Below, one piece after another: positions 6,965 through 14,965 of a DNA stretch of 30,298 bases. Below the pieces are notes generated by a model that was not told where the DNA came from, ran no database searches, and saw only the letters and a program-made list of their open reading frames with translations. The DNA is taken from the NCBI GenBank assembly GCA_937876225.1, contig CALFIC010000206.1, forward strand, positions 1-30,298. The letters run 5' to 3'. A program made the translations under genes and the position numbers. The first letter of the stretch is position 1; each line of letters begins with the position of its first letter. Source of the DNA: an uncultured Chloroflexota bacterium (GTDB lineage: Bacteria > Chloroflexota > Chloroflexia > Chloroflexales > Roseiflexaceae).

Positions 6965-8149
6965 ATGCACCACGTCATTGTGGCATTATTGCCGATTGCC
7001 GGCATGTTGATTGCCGCCAAAGTGGCTGGTGTGGTGAGCATGCGCATCGGGATGCCGTCGGTGTTTGGCGAGCTCCTTGTTGGCTTATTGCTGGGGCCGT
7101 CCGTGTTGGGTTGGATTACACCCAACGAAGCAACTGATGTCATGGCCGAAATCGGCGTCGTGCTCCTGATGTTTATGGCCGGTATGGAAACTGACACCGT
7201 GGCGATGCGGGCTGTCGGCCGCCCGGCGTTTTTGGCAGCCTTGGGTGGCGTTGTGTTGCCCCTCGTAGGTGGTGCAGGTGCCATGTATGCCTTTGGCTTT
7301 GATTGGCAGACGGGAGCACTGATTGGGGCGGTGTTGATGGCCACGAGTGTCAGTATTTCGGCGCAAACACTGCGCGAAATGGGTCAAATGCGTACCCAAA
7401 TCGGGAGCGTCATCCTCGGTGCCGCTATCATCGATGACGTGCTGGGAGTGTTGATTTTTGCCGTGGTGATCAATATCATCACTGGTGTGGGTGATTTGGG
7501 CATGACCTTGCTCAAAATGACCTTGTTTTTCCCAATCGCCTGGTTTGTGGGCGACCGACTGTTGCCGTTGCTCGTGCGCTTAGAAAAGCGCTTGCCCCAA
7601 CGCGAAGCGGCCTTGACGATGTTGATGGCGCTGGTATTGTTGTACGCTTGGGCTGCCGAATCACTAGGGAGCGTGGCGGCGATTACCGGCGCCTATGTGT
7701 TGGGGATTTTGGCGACGCGTCATCTCGACCCCAAACATATCGCGCATGATGGGACTGCTACGGTAGGGTATGCCTTTTTTATTCCGATATTTTTTGTCAA
7801 TATTGGGTTACAAGTTCAAGCCAAAGATATATTTGCGGCACCGTTGCTCATCGCCATCATCGTTATTGTGGCCATTGCCACCAAATTACTGGGTGGCGGC
7901 ATCGGGGCGCGGAGCGGTGGCATGCCATGGCGGGCAGCGTTGACCGTTGGTGCGGGCATGGTGTCGCGGGGCGAAGTGGCGTTGGTGTTGGCCGGGGCGG
8001 CGCTGGCGGTGGGCGCTATTAGCGGCACGGTTTTTTCGGCACTCATCGTCATGACGCTGGTCACCACGTTGGTGACACCACCGTTGTTGCGCTGGATGAT
8101 CCCGCGCACACCGCCCCCCACAGACGCGGTTGCGCAGGATGAGGCCTAG
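6965..8149 (+). CDS. CPA2-family cation:proton antiporter (NapA/KefB-like)
   Basis: A polytopic membrane protein of 394 residues with about 12-13 hydrophobic helices, predicted to exchange Na+ or K+ for H+ across the cytoplasmic membrane. The key feature is the D157-D158 pair in IIDDVLG, the ion-binding aspartate pair of electrogenic CPA2 exchangers such as NapA. The unwound-helix region ATSVSISAQTL precedes it, and the conserved GMVSRGEVALVLA segment lies near the C-terminus. There is no C-terminal TrkA-N (RCK) domain, so the protein is shorter than KefB/KefC. I chose the ATG at 6965 because GGAAAGGAAA lies just upstream; an in-frame start at 6917 lacks a ribosome binding site. The stop TAG shares bases with the stop of the convergent glycerate kinase. 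Confidence 0.92.
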   Translation: MHHVIVALLPIAGMLIAAKVAGVVSMRIGMPSVFGELLVGLLLGPSVLGWITPNEATDVMAEIGVVLLMFMAGMETDTVAMRAVGRPAFLAALGGVVLPLVGGAGAMYAFGFDWQTGALIGAVLMATSVSISAQTLREMGQMRTQIGSVILGAAIIDDVLGVLIFAVVINIITGVGDLGMTLLKMTLFFPIAWFVGDRLLPLLVRLEKRLPQREAALTMLMALVLLYAWAAESLGSVAAITGAYVLGILATRHLDPKHIAHDGTATVGYAFFIPIFFVNIGLQVQAKDIFAAPLLIAIIVIVAIATKLLGGGIGARSGGMPWRAALTVGAGMVSRGEVALVLAGAALAVGAISGTVFSALIVMTLVTTLVTPPLLRWMIPRTPPPTDAVAQDEA

Positions 8150-9453
8150 AGTAACGCCACAAACAAATCATTGACGTTGGTGCCAGTCGCTCCTGGTTTG
8201 AGTAAATCAGCAATGGCGTCAAAAAAATAATAACTGTCGTTGCGCGCTAAGGCATCATGGGCATCTTGTCCTGTAGCCTTGGCGCGCGCGATTGTTTGAC
8301 CATCAACCACCGCTCCGGCGGCATCGCTGGGGCCGTCGCCGCCGTCGCTGGCATAGGCGGCACAGATGAGATTGGGGATGCCTTGGATGCTTAGGGCTGC
8401 TCCCAGTGCCAGCTCTTGGTTGCGCCCTCCCAGCCCGTTCCCCCGCAACGTGACGGTCGTCTCACCACCGGCGAGCAGGCAGATGCGTTGTCCGTGGCGG
8501 GCATGGTAGGCGGCGATATGCCCGAGGGTGCGCCCGACCTCGCGGGCCTCGCCATTCAGGGTGTCACTCAAAATCAGCGGCGTATAGCCGGCCTGTTGTG
8601 CGACCTCCGCTACTGCGGTAATCGCCTGTCTGATGTCACCAATGATGAGCGGCGTGGCGTAATGGGTGTGGTCGGGTGGCAATGGCGCCGTCAAGGCTGT
8701 CGTGATTGCCGGCGAAACAGTTTTCAGTCCGGCGTGTTGCACTACATCCCAGGCGGCCTGAGCACTATCGGGGTTGGCGACGGTGGGTCCCGAGGCGATA
8801 GCGGCCAATGGATTGCCAATCACATCCGACAAAATCAATGTCACCATCGGTGTCGCACCGGCGGCCCGGGCTAATCCGCCCCCTTTAACCCCGTCGATGC
8901 GCCGGCGGATGGTGTTGATGGCGTTGATATCGGCACCACTGGCCAACAAATCGCGGGTCAATTGTTGCATTTGCGCCAAATCAATCCCTGGTAAGGGATC
9001 AACCATCAGCGCCGAACCGCCCCCTGACACCAACACCACGATTAATTGTGTCGAGTCAGTCTGTTGCACCAACTGGCGGGCCAGTTGTCCCGCCACGAGG
9101 CTCCGCGCATCGGGCACCGGGTGCCCAGCGGCGTGATAGTGCAGTTGGGGGTGGCGGGGCGTGCCATCATCGTCTTTGTAGATTACCAGTCCGTGTGTCA
9201 CCAATCCGCCGAGGCGTTGCATAGCGGCATCGGCCATGGTCAGGGCCGCTTTGCCCACCGCCAACAGCACCACACTACTGGGGGTGTAGTGACTACCACC
9301 AATCGTGACGCCCGTTGTAGCGACACTGATGGTGCGGGTGATTTGTTGCTGGGGGTCGGCAGCTTGCGTGGCAGCTGCCAGCATTGCTGCGAGGGTGGCG
9401 CCGTGGGGATTAGTTTGGCTGGTGGCTGTGGCAAAACGCCGCACTGATGTCAT
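8146..9453 (-). CDS. Glycerate 2-kinase, MOFRL family
   Basis: A 435-residue enzyme of the GckA/TtuD-like type, which phosphorylates D-glycerate to 2-phosphoglycerate and feeds serine, glyoxylate or tartrate breakdown into lower glycolysis. The N-terminal domain has VLLAVGKAALTMADA, the AAGHPVPDARS segment and a nucleotide-binding VLVSGGGSALM loop. The linker IRRRIDGVKGGGLARAA precedes the SDVIGNPLAAIASGPT motif. The C-terminal MOFRL domain includes LLAGGETTVTLRGNGLGGRNQELALGAA and AYASDGGDGPSDAAGAVVDG. The ATG at 9453 follows AAGGAGCGACTC, a strong ribosome binding site. The gene lies 22 bases downstream of the M20 peptidase on the same strand, so the two are probably co-transcribed. Its stop overlaps the antiporter stop in a CTAG palindrome. 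Confidence 0.95.
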   Translation of the reverse strand: MTSVRRFATATSQTNPHGATLAAMLAAATQAADPQQQITRTISVATTGVTIGGSHYTPSSVVLLAVGKAALTMADAAMQRLGGLVTHGLVIYKDDDGTPRHPQLHYHAAGHPVPDARSLVAGQLARQLVQQTDSTQLIVVLVSGGGSALMVDPLPGIDLAQMQQLTRDLLASGADINAINTIRRRIDGVKGGGLARAAGATPMVTLILSDVIGNPLAAIASGPTVANPDSAQAAWDVVQHAGLKTVSPAITTALTAPLPPDHTHYATPLIIGDIRQAITAVAEVAQQAGYTPLILSDTLNGEAREVGRTLGHIAAYHARHGQRICLLAGGETTVTLRGNGLGGRNQELALGAALSIQGIPNLICAAYASDGGDGPSDAAGAVVDGQTIARAKATGQDAHDALARNDSYYFFDAIADLLKPGATGTNVNDLFVALL

Positions 9454-9475
9454 GAGTCGCTCCTTGGCGGCGTTT

Positions 9476-10606
9476 TTATTGACAAAACTCGGTTAATACG
9501 CTGGTCAAAATCGTGGCACATTGGATGGTCTGATCGATGTCGGCCCATTCTTCCACCGCATGGGCACCGGCGCCTCCAGGACCAAACGATAGGGTGGGGA
9601 TGCCGGCGGTATCAAACAACGACGTTTCCATCCAACCAAACGACCCAATCGTGGCAGGGGTACGCTGGGTGTGTTGGCTGGTCCAGTGTCGTACTAGTTG
9701 CACGATGGGGGCATCGGCGCTGATTTCGAACCACGGGCGGCTCAAATCGACGTGCAAATTGGCGGCAAAGGTCGGATCGGCGGCGTGGAGCTCGGCCAAT
9801 ATGGTGCTCAGTTGGGCGGTCGCTTCGCTGATGCTTTCGGGTGGGGCCGTGCGCCGCTCGAGCCAGATCCGGCAGTGCTCGGGGTAGCTCGATAATTCTT
9901 GGCCACCACTAATCAGCGAGGCGTGGATGGATCCGCCGCCCAGCAACGGGTGATTACCGGTGCGTAATTGCAGGTCAAGCGCTTCGATGCGGGTCAGCAC
10001 CCGGCCAGTTCGCACGATGGCGTCGATGCCGAGGGTGGGTTGTGAGCCGTGCGCTGCTTTGCCTTGGACGTCGATGGCGTACCACACAAAGCCTTTGTGG
10101 GCGATGCCCATATCGAGCCCGGTGGGCTCAGTCACAATGGCGGCGTCGGCATGGTGCGTGCGCAGGAGCGCTTCGGTGCCGATACTGGCGTATTCTTCGT
10201 CGACCACTGCGGTGAAAATCACATCGCCGCTGCGGGGAATCTGCATGGCGTTGATGGCCGCACTCATACAGGCGGCTACGCCGGCCTTCATGTCATAGGC
10301 GCCCCGGCCATACAAGCGATTGCCATCGATGCGGGGCGTGTGGGGATTGGTCATGCCGGCTACGCCGACGGTATCGGTGTGGCCGTTGAGGATGAGCGCC
10401 TTACCACCCCCGCTCCCCTTGGCGGTGGCGATGACATTGGGGCGCCCAGGGACGACTTCTTGGAGCTCGACGCTCAAGCCGGCCCGGCTGAGTGTCTCGG
10501 CAATATAAATTGCCACGGCCTGTTCCCCTGCGCCACCCGGTACTAAATCAGGGTTGACTGAGTCGATAGCGGTCATATCATGCAAAAACTGAATGGTGCG
10601 ATCCAT
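9476..10606 (-). CDS. M20 family metallopeptidase (ArgE/DapE/CPG2-like)
   Basis: A 376-residue amidohydrolase with a two-zinc site, expected to cleave N-acyl amino acids or short peptides in the cytoplasm. Visible metal and catalytic residues are H76 and D78 (LNGHTDTVGV), the bridging Asp in GRGAYDMKAG, the Glu pair in VVDEEYASIG, and the C-terminal His in GGAGAHAVEEW. A dimerisation domain lies between (GKAAHGSQPTLGIDAI). The exact substrate cannot be told from sequence; ArgE, DapE and carboxypeptidase G2 relatives share these motifs. I chose the ATG at 10606 because GGAGGA is seven bases upstream; a frame extension to 10798 is not protein-like. It appears to be the first gene of a pair with glycerate kinase, a functionally unexpected pairing. 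Confidence 0.92.
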   Translation of the reverse strand: MDRTIQFLHDMTAIDSVNPDLVPGGAGEQAVAIYIAETLSRAGLSVELQEVVPGRPNVIATAKGSGGGKALILNGHTDTVGVAGMTNPHTPRIDGNRLYGRGAYDMKAGVAACMSAAINAMQIPRSGDVIFTAVVDEEYASIGTEALLRTHHADAAIVTEPTGLDMGIAHKGFVWYAIDVQGKAAHGSQPTLGIDAIVRTGRVLTRIEALDLQLRTGNHPLLGGGSIHASLISGGQELSSYPEHCRIWLERRTAPPESISEATAQLSTILAELHAADPTFAANLHVDLSRPWFEISADAPIVQLVRHWTSQHTQRTPATIGSFGWMETSLFDTAGIPTLSFGPGGAGAHAVEEWADIDQTIQCATILTSVLTEFCQ

Positions 10607-10736
10607 GGCATCCTCCGTGATTATGTCGCAATCAACGACATGTGTGGTTGTGGTGCAAAAAATTATGTGGGCGTCGTGTGTGAAAAACCGGTATATTGGA
10701 TTGTAACAAATCCACCCATATTGCGTGAGGGGCACC

Positions 10737-11642
10737 ATGTCAAAAAATATTACGGGGATGGGGTTGGTTGCGATTGCAGCCATCTCGTGGGGCAGCATTG
10801 GCGTGGTAGTATCGTTGCTGTTTGGCAGTCTAACTATTGCCCCATTGATGGTGGGTGCCGTGCGCTTGGTACTCGCTGCGCCGTTATTGCTGATATGGCA
10901 CCGCGTGGTGAGTGGTCGTTGGGGCTTTATTATGCCCGCCCGGCATCATCTGTTGTTAGTAGTGGGTGGTTTAGCCTTTGCCGGCTATCAAGTAGCCTAC
11001 TTTGCTGCCATCCCGCAAATCGGGGTAGCCTTGGCGGTCATGTTTAATATTTGTAGTGCGCCGATTGTGACTGCCGTGATTACGGGCATCGTGTTGCGTG
11101 AACGCCTGAGTATCACCCAGTGGTTGGCATTGCTTGGTGCGGTGGGTGGGGCCGCGTTGCTGGTGTATGGCGGCAAAGCCAGTGTGGGTGGCTCGCTGAT
11201 GTGGGGGATTGGGTGTGCCGTCACGGCCGGGGTCTGTTATAGCCTGATGGCGATTGTATCGCGCCAAGTCGCACCCCACCACGCCCCCGCCACACCATTG
11301 GCGTATATGTTTAGCGTGGCGGCGGTCGTGTTGACGGGGGTGCTGTGTTTGACCCAGCCCATTGATCTCGGATTGTCACCCTTGGCGTGGCTGGGGTTGA
11401 GTTATTTGGCGCTTGTGCCGACGTGTCTCAGCTATGTCTTGTATGTGCGGGGCTTGCAACAAGTGACGGCTACCACGGCCACGACTCTGACGTTGTTTGA
11501 GCCACTGACGTCGACGATTTTGGCTGTACTCATCCTCGGCGAGCAGTTGTCGCTGTCAGCGTGGGTCGGTGCCGGGGTGTTGCTCTGTTGTTTGGTGGTG
11601 TTTGCCTGGGCCCAAGTGGGGGATGCCCGCCAGCAGGCCTAA
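10737..11642 (+). CDS. EamA/DMT-family permease (2)
   Basis: A 301-residue protein with ten predicted membrane helices in two EamA halves. The first half begins GMGLVAIAAISWGSIGVVVSLLFG; the end of the half has the typical FNICSAPIVTAVITGIVLRERLS segment. The second half ends TLFEPLTSTILAVLILGEQLS, matching the family's E-P-x4-x-I-L-GE pattern. It is probably an exporter of amino acids or metabolites. The ATG at 10737 has GAGGGG five bases upstream; an upstream in-frame GTG (10725) overlaps that ribosome binding site, so I reject it. It is divergent from the M20 peptidase. Its last 87 bases overlap the end of the convergent glycosyltransferase gene. Confidence 0.9.
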   Translation: MSKNITGMGLVAIAAISWGSIGVVVSLLFGSLTIAPLMVGAVRLVLAAPLLLIWHRVVSGRWGFIMPARHHLLLVVGGLAFAGYQVAYFAAIPQIGVALAVMFNICSAPIVTAVITGIVLRERLSITQWLALLGAVGGAALLVYGGKASVGGSLMWGIGCAVTAGVCYSLMAIVSRQVAPHHAPATPLAYMFSVAAVVLTGVLCLTQPIDLGLSPLAWLGLSYLALVPTCLSYVLYVRGLQQVTATTATTLTLFEPLTSTILAVLILGEQLSLSAWVGAGVLLCCLVVFAWAQVGDARQQA

Positions 11643-13490
11643 TCCGATAATCACGGCGAGGATGACCAATACCACTGGCCAGGCCGAGCGACTGCTGGGT
11701 GGCGCGAGCAAATAATCCCACCAGAGGTCATAGAATTCACTCCGAATGTCGCTGGCCCAAATCCGCATCGCATTGGGCACGGCCGGCATGCGTGACGGCG
11801 GGGTTAATTTTGCCCAAAATGAATAGTCGCCGTGGTTATCGTAGACCCGCAAATGGCGCATTGCCACGCCGAGTTTTTCGTACCATTCATGTTGGGGGAG
11901 CCCCGCAATGTTGACTCCACTACTGCCAAATTCAACCGTCGTGATGCGCTTGGGTAATAGCAGATGGAGTAATCGTGGCGGACAGGCTGGGGCGTCAATC
12001 AACTGGTTGGCATCAAGGCTGATGGTGAGGTGTAGTTGGCCACTCGGGTCGAGACAGCTATGGTAATCACCTATCAAAAACGCAAATTCATTGTTGCGCG
12101 GTGTAATCGTGATGGTGGCATGTGGTCCGCCAAAACGCGGGAATTGCGCGTTTTGGTCACGATTCCCCTCGCTATAGCTCCAGCCCTGCAACGTCACACC
12201 GGCCTGCGTGTGCGCATTCCAATCGCGGCTCAGTTGCAGGCTGAGTTGGCGCCAATGTCCCACAATTGGCGATGCTGATGGGTCATAGTACCGTGTCTGT
12301 TCATTGCGACTATTGATAATATAGGCGTTGAGATTGATGCCGATGGCGGCGATTTGCACCGCCCCCGTGAGCGTGAAAAGCACGCCGAGTAGCCACCAGC
12401 GCCATGCGCGGGTCTGTTGCCCGAGCCACGTATACACCTCGCCCAGCGGAAGTACCATCATCGGTAGACAGAGCATGAGGTAACGCGGCCCCCATGCCCC
12501 ATCACCATGCCAAAAAACAACATTGGTGTGCACAAATACAATTGCGGCAATCACGGCGAGGGGCGCCAACAACCAGCGCCATTGCTGCCGTTGTACCCAC
12601 AGCCCGAGCGGCCATAACACAAGCAGTGGGGCATACAAAAAAATACTTTTGCCGCTACTTAAAAACTGCCCGTATATGCCTGTGCGAATCATGCCCCAAT
12701 CAATCGCATAGCCACTTTGATGACTACTATACCCTGAACTCAATAAATCCCCCCGTGCCAGTAGGTTGTAGGTCAGGAACACTATAGCGCCAGCGACTGC
12801 CCCACTCCCCCATGTGATGAGCTTACGCCAATCGCGGTCAGCGAGCGCTACCACTCCTACCGCCATTCCAATCAGCAACACTGCCGGCGCCACCGCGATT
12901 TTGCTGAGGAGCGCCCCCACACAGGCAAATCCACAGAGGATGTACCAGCGTTGGCGTGCCATGGTTTGGGTGCTGGGCAACAGTGCCGGTAATAAGGCCA
13001 CCAACAAAAAAAACGATGCCGTCGGCTCCGAGAAAAAACTGCCTGCATACTTCAATGCCGGTGTCGCCACCGCATAGGTCAACGCCACGGCGATTGCCAC
13101 TGCCACCGATTGACGCCGTTGTAAGCTCAGCCAGCCGAGGATGACAGCGATACTCGCCACCATCACGGCATTGATCCAGGTACTCGGGAGCCGGAGCAGC
13201 CAGGCTTGCATTTCGTTTGGGCCCAGCCATGCCAAAAACGTCCCGAACGGCATCGTGAATAGCGCAAGGATGGATTGCATCGGGCCGTAGGGGGTCAAAA
13301 TCGGTGAGTCGACGGTCACTGCTGGATTGAATAGGTGTTGAATGGCTTGCCACATGCGCAAGGTGGTGCCGTACATTTTTTCTTCGTCGCTCGCATAAAA
13401 ATGCCCACTGCCTACCGCAATCAAAAAAGCGACTAACCCAGCCCACAAGCGTCGCGCTGGATAGGTTGTCGTTGCAAAAAACGCCTTCAC
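11556..13490 (-). CDS. Polytopic membrane protein, probable GT-C-type glycosyltransferase
   Basis: A 644-residue protein with about 11-12 hydrophobic helices in its first 380 residues. After helix 1 comes an acidic loop, S34-D35-E36-E37, placed where GT-C fold enzymes (PMT, ArnT, GT39/GT83 relatives) carry the catalytic acidic residues. A second loop has WHGDGAWGPRYLMLCLPMM, similar to the arginine-containing substrate loop of such enzymes. Residues about 390-595 are a soluble, beta-rich extracytoplasmic domain, followed by one helix (WPVVLVILAVIIGLGLL) and a polar tail. The start is GTG at 13490 with AGGAAG four bases upstream; there is no better ATG. Function is inferred: transfer of a sugar from a lipid carrier to a surface acceptor. 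It overlaps the EamA gene by 87 bases at the 3' end. Confidence 0.75.
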   Translation of the reverse strand: MKAFFATTTYPARRLWAGLVAFLIAVGSGHFYASDEEKMYGTTLRMWQAIQHLFNPAVTVDSPILTPYGPMQSILALFTMPFGTFLAWLGPNEMQAWLLRLPSTWINAVMVASIAVILGWLSLQRRQSVAVAIAVALTYAVATPALKYAGSFFSEPTASFFLLVALLPALLPSTQTMARQRWYILCGFACVGALLSKIAVAPAVLLIGMAVGVVALADRDWRKLITWGSGAVAGAIVFLTYNLLARGDLLSSGYSSHQSGYAIDWGMIRTGIYGQFLSSGKSIFLYAPLLVLWPLGLWVQRQQWRWLLAPLAVIAAIVFVHTNVVFWHGDGAWGPRYLMLCLPMMVLPLGEVYTWLGQQTRAWRWWLLGVLFTLTGAVQIAAIGINLNAYIINSRNEQTRYYDPSASPIVGHWRQLSLQLSRDWNAHTQAGVTLQGWSYSEGNRDQNAQFPRFGGPHATITITPRNNEFAFLIGDYHSCLDPSGQLHLTISLDANQLIDAPACPPRLLHLLLPKRITTVEFGSSGVNIAGLPQHEWYEKLGVAMRHLRVYDNHGDYSFWAKLTPPSRMPAVPNAMRIWASDIRSEFYDLWWDYLLAPPSSRSAWPVVLVILAVIIGLGLLAGIPHLGPGKHHQTTEQHPGTDPR

Positions 13491-13618
13491 GCCGCTTCCT
13501 TACACTGTTACATGCTGTTGATTATAAAGTGTTTTGAGGATAAACAAAACATATGTGATGTGAACGGCAATTCTTTTTTGACTTGCATCATCCCTACCGC
13601 ATACCTCATGCCTTGGCA

Positions 13619-13624
13619 TATAAT
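13619..13624 (+). promoter_or_regulatory. Putative -10 box of pepT
   Basis: A perfect TATAAT lies 36 bases before the pepT ATG. No good -35 hexamer is present at 16-18 bases upstream, so the assignment rests on the -10 alone. Confidence 0.4.
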
Positions 13625-13659
13625 AGCCACAGTCATTTTTTTAGTGAAAAGAGTCGTTG

Positions 13660-14898
13660 ATGACTACGTTACGTAATCGCTTCTTGCGCTATGTCAAAAT
13701 CTACACTACCAGTGATCCCCATTCCAAAAGCTACCCCAGCACCGAGCGCCAATGGGATTTGCTTAAATTACTCCAGAGCGAATTAACCAGCATTGGGGCC
13801 AGTGATGTCGAAATCACCGCCCATGGCTATGTGCTCGCCACTATCCCCGCCACTCCCGGCTACGAACATGTCCCCGTGGTGGCTTTTTTGGCGCACGTCG
13901 ATACCGCCCCCGACTTTAGTGGTGACGGCGTCAAGCCCATCATCCACGCCAACTACGACGGCCGTGTGATTGTGTTGCCCGACGATCCCCGCCAGGTCAT
14001 CGACCCCAGCAACCCGATGTACGCCAATATTTTGACGGCTGTGGGTAAAGATGTTATCACTGCTTCGGGTACCACGTTGCTCGGTGCCGACGACAAAGCG
14101 GGTATTGCCATCATCATGACGGCTGCCCAGCAATTGTTGAGCGATACCAGCATTCCCCATGGCAAAATCCGGATTTGTTTTAACCCAGACGAAGAAATCG
14201 GCCACGGAGTCGACCATCTCGATATCGCGCATCTCGGCGCATCAGCCGCCTATACGTTTGATGGTGGTGCGGTCGGTGAAGTAAGCTGGGAGACGTTTTC
14301 GGCAGATGGTGCCGTCGTCGAAATCACCGGCGTCTCGACCCACCCCGGTACCGCCCACGATTACGGCATGGTCAACGCCGTGCACCTCGCCGGCAAATTG
14401 TTGGGCATGTTGCCCCGTGAATTTGCCGCCCCCGAAAGCACCACCGGGCGGGTTGGGTTTATTCACCCCACCAATATCGAAGGCAACACGGCTGCTGCCA
14501 CGGTGCGCTTTATCATTCGGGATCACGACAACGAAAAACTCGCCGCCAAAGGGCGGGCCTTGCAACTCAGCTGCGAAGCCTTGCAGGCCAGTTACCCCAC
14601 CAGCAATATCCGTTGTACGATTAGTTCATCGTATCGCAATATGGGCTATTGGTTGCGTGATCGCCCCGAAATCATGGACAAATTGCGGGCGGCCTGTGCC
14701 GACGCCGGCGTGGTTTCGTACGACGAGCCGGTACGCGGTGGTACCGATGGCTCACGCTTGACCGAGCGTGGCCTGCCCACCCCCAACGTCTTTACGGGTG
14801 GACATAATGCTCATGGCCCGTTGGAATGGGTCGCCGTCCAAGACATGCAACGCGGTGTCGACGTGATGATTGCCCTCGCCAAACGCTGGGCTATGTAA
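13660..14898 (+). CDS. pepT: Peptidase T (tripeptide aminopeptidase, M20B)
   Basis: A 412-residue cytoplasmic aminopeptidase that removes the N-terminal residue from tripeptides. The zinc site is visible: H79 and D81 in FLAHVDTAPD, Asp in LGADDKAGIA, the Glu pair in FNPDEEIGHG, an Asp in YTFDGGAVGE, and His in GGHNAHGPLEW near the end. The N-terminal YVKIYTTSDP and the substrate-recognition RGGTDGSRLT segment are typical of PepT. Length matches the family (about 410). I chose ATG at 13660 over the preceding TTG; the ribosome binding site AAAAGAG is modest. A strong terminator follows the stop. Codon use is clearly coding, with many C-ending codons compared with the AT-rich flanks. Confidence 0.95.
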   Translation: MTTLRNRFLRYVKIYTTSDPHSKSYPSTERQWDLLKLLQSELTSIGASDVEITAHGYVLATIPATPGYEHVPVVAFLAHVDTAPDFSGDGVKPIIHANYDGRVIVLPDDPRQVIDPSNPMYANILTAVGKDVITASGTTLLGADDKAGIAIIMTAAQQLLSDTSIPHGKIRICFNPDEEIGHGVDHLDIAHLGASAAYTFDGGAVGEVSWETFSADGAVVEITGVSTHPGTAHDYGMVNAVHLAGKLLGMLPREFAAPESTTGRVGFIHPTNIEGNTAAATVRFIIRDHDNEKLAAKGRALQLSCEALQASYPTSNIRCTISSSYRNMGYWLRDRPEIMDKLRAACADAGVVSYDEPVRGGTDGSRLTERGLPTPNVFTGGHNAHGPLEWVAVQDMQRGVDVMIALAKRWAM

Positions 14899-14928
14899 CG
14901 TACCAGGCCAGTGCTATTCACCCCCTAC

Positions 14929-14957
14929 CGGATGATTCCGGCGGGGGGTGTTTTATT
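14929..14957 (+). terminator. Rho-independent terminator of pepT
   Basis: A GC-rich stem (CACCCCC.aCCGG with CCGGc.GGGGGTG, 14929-14950, loop about six bases) is followed by TTTTATT. It lies 30 bases past the pepT stop and just before the end of the convergent pentapeptide gene. Confidence 0.88.
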
Positions 14958-14965
14958 GATACGAT

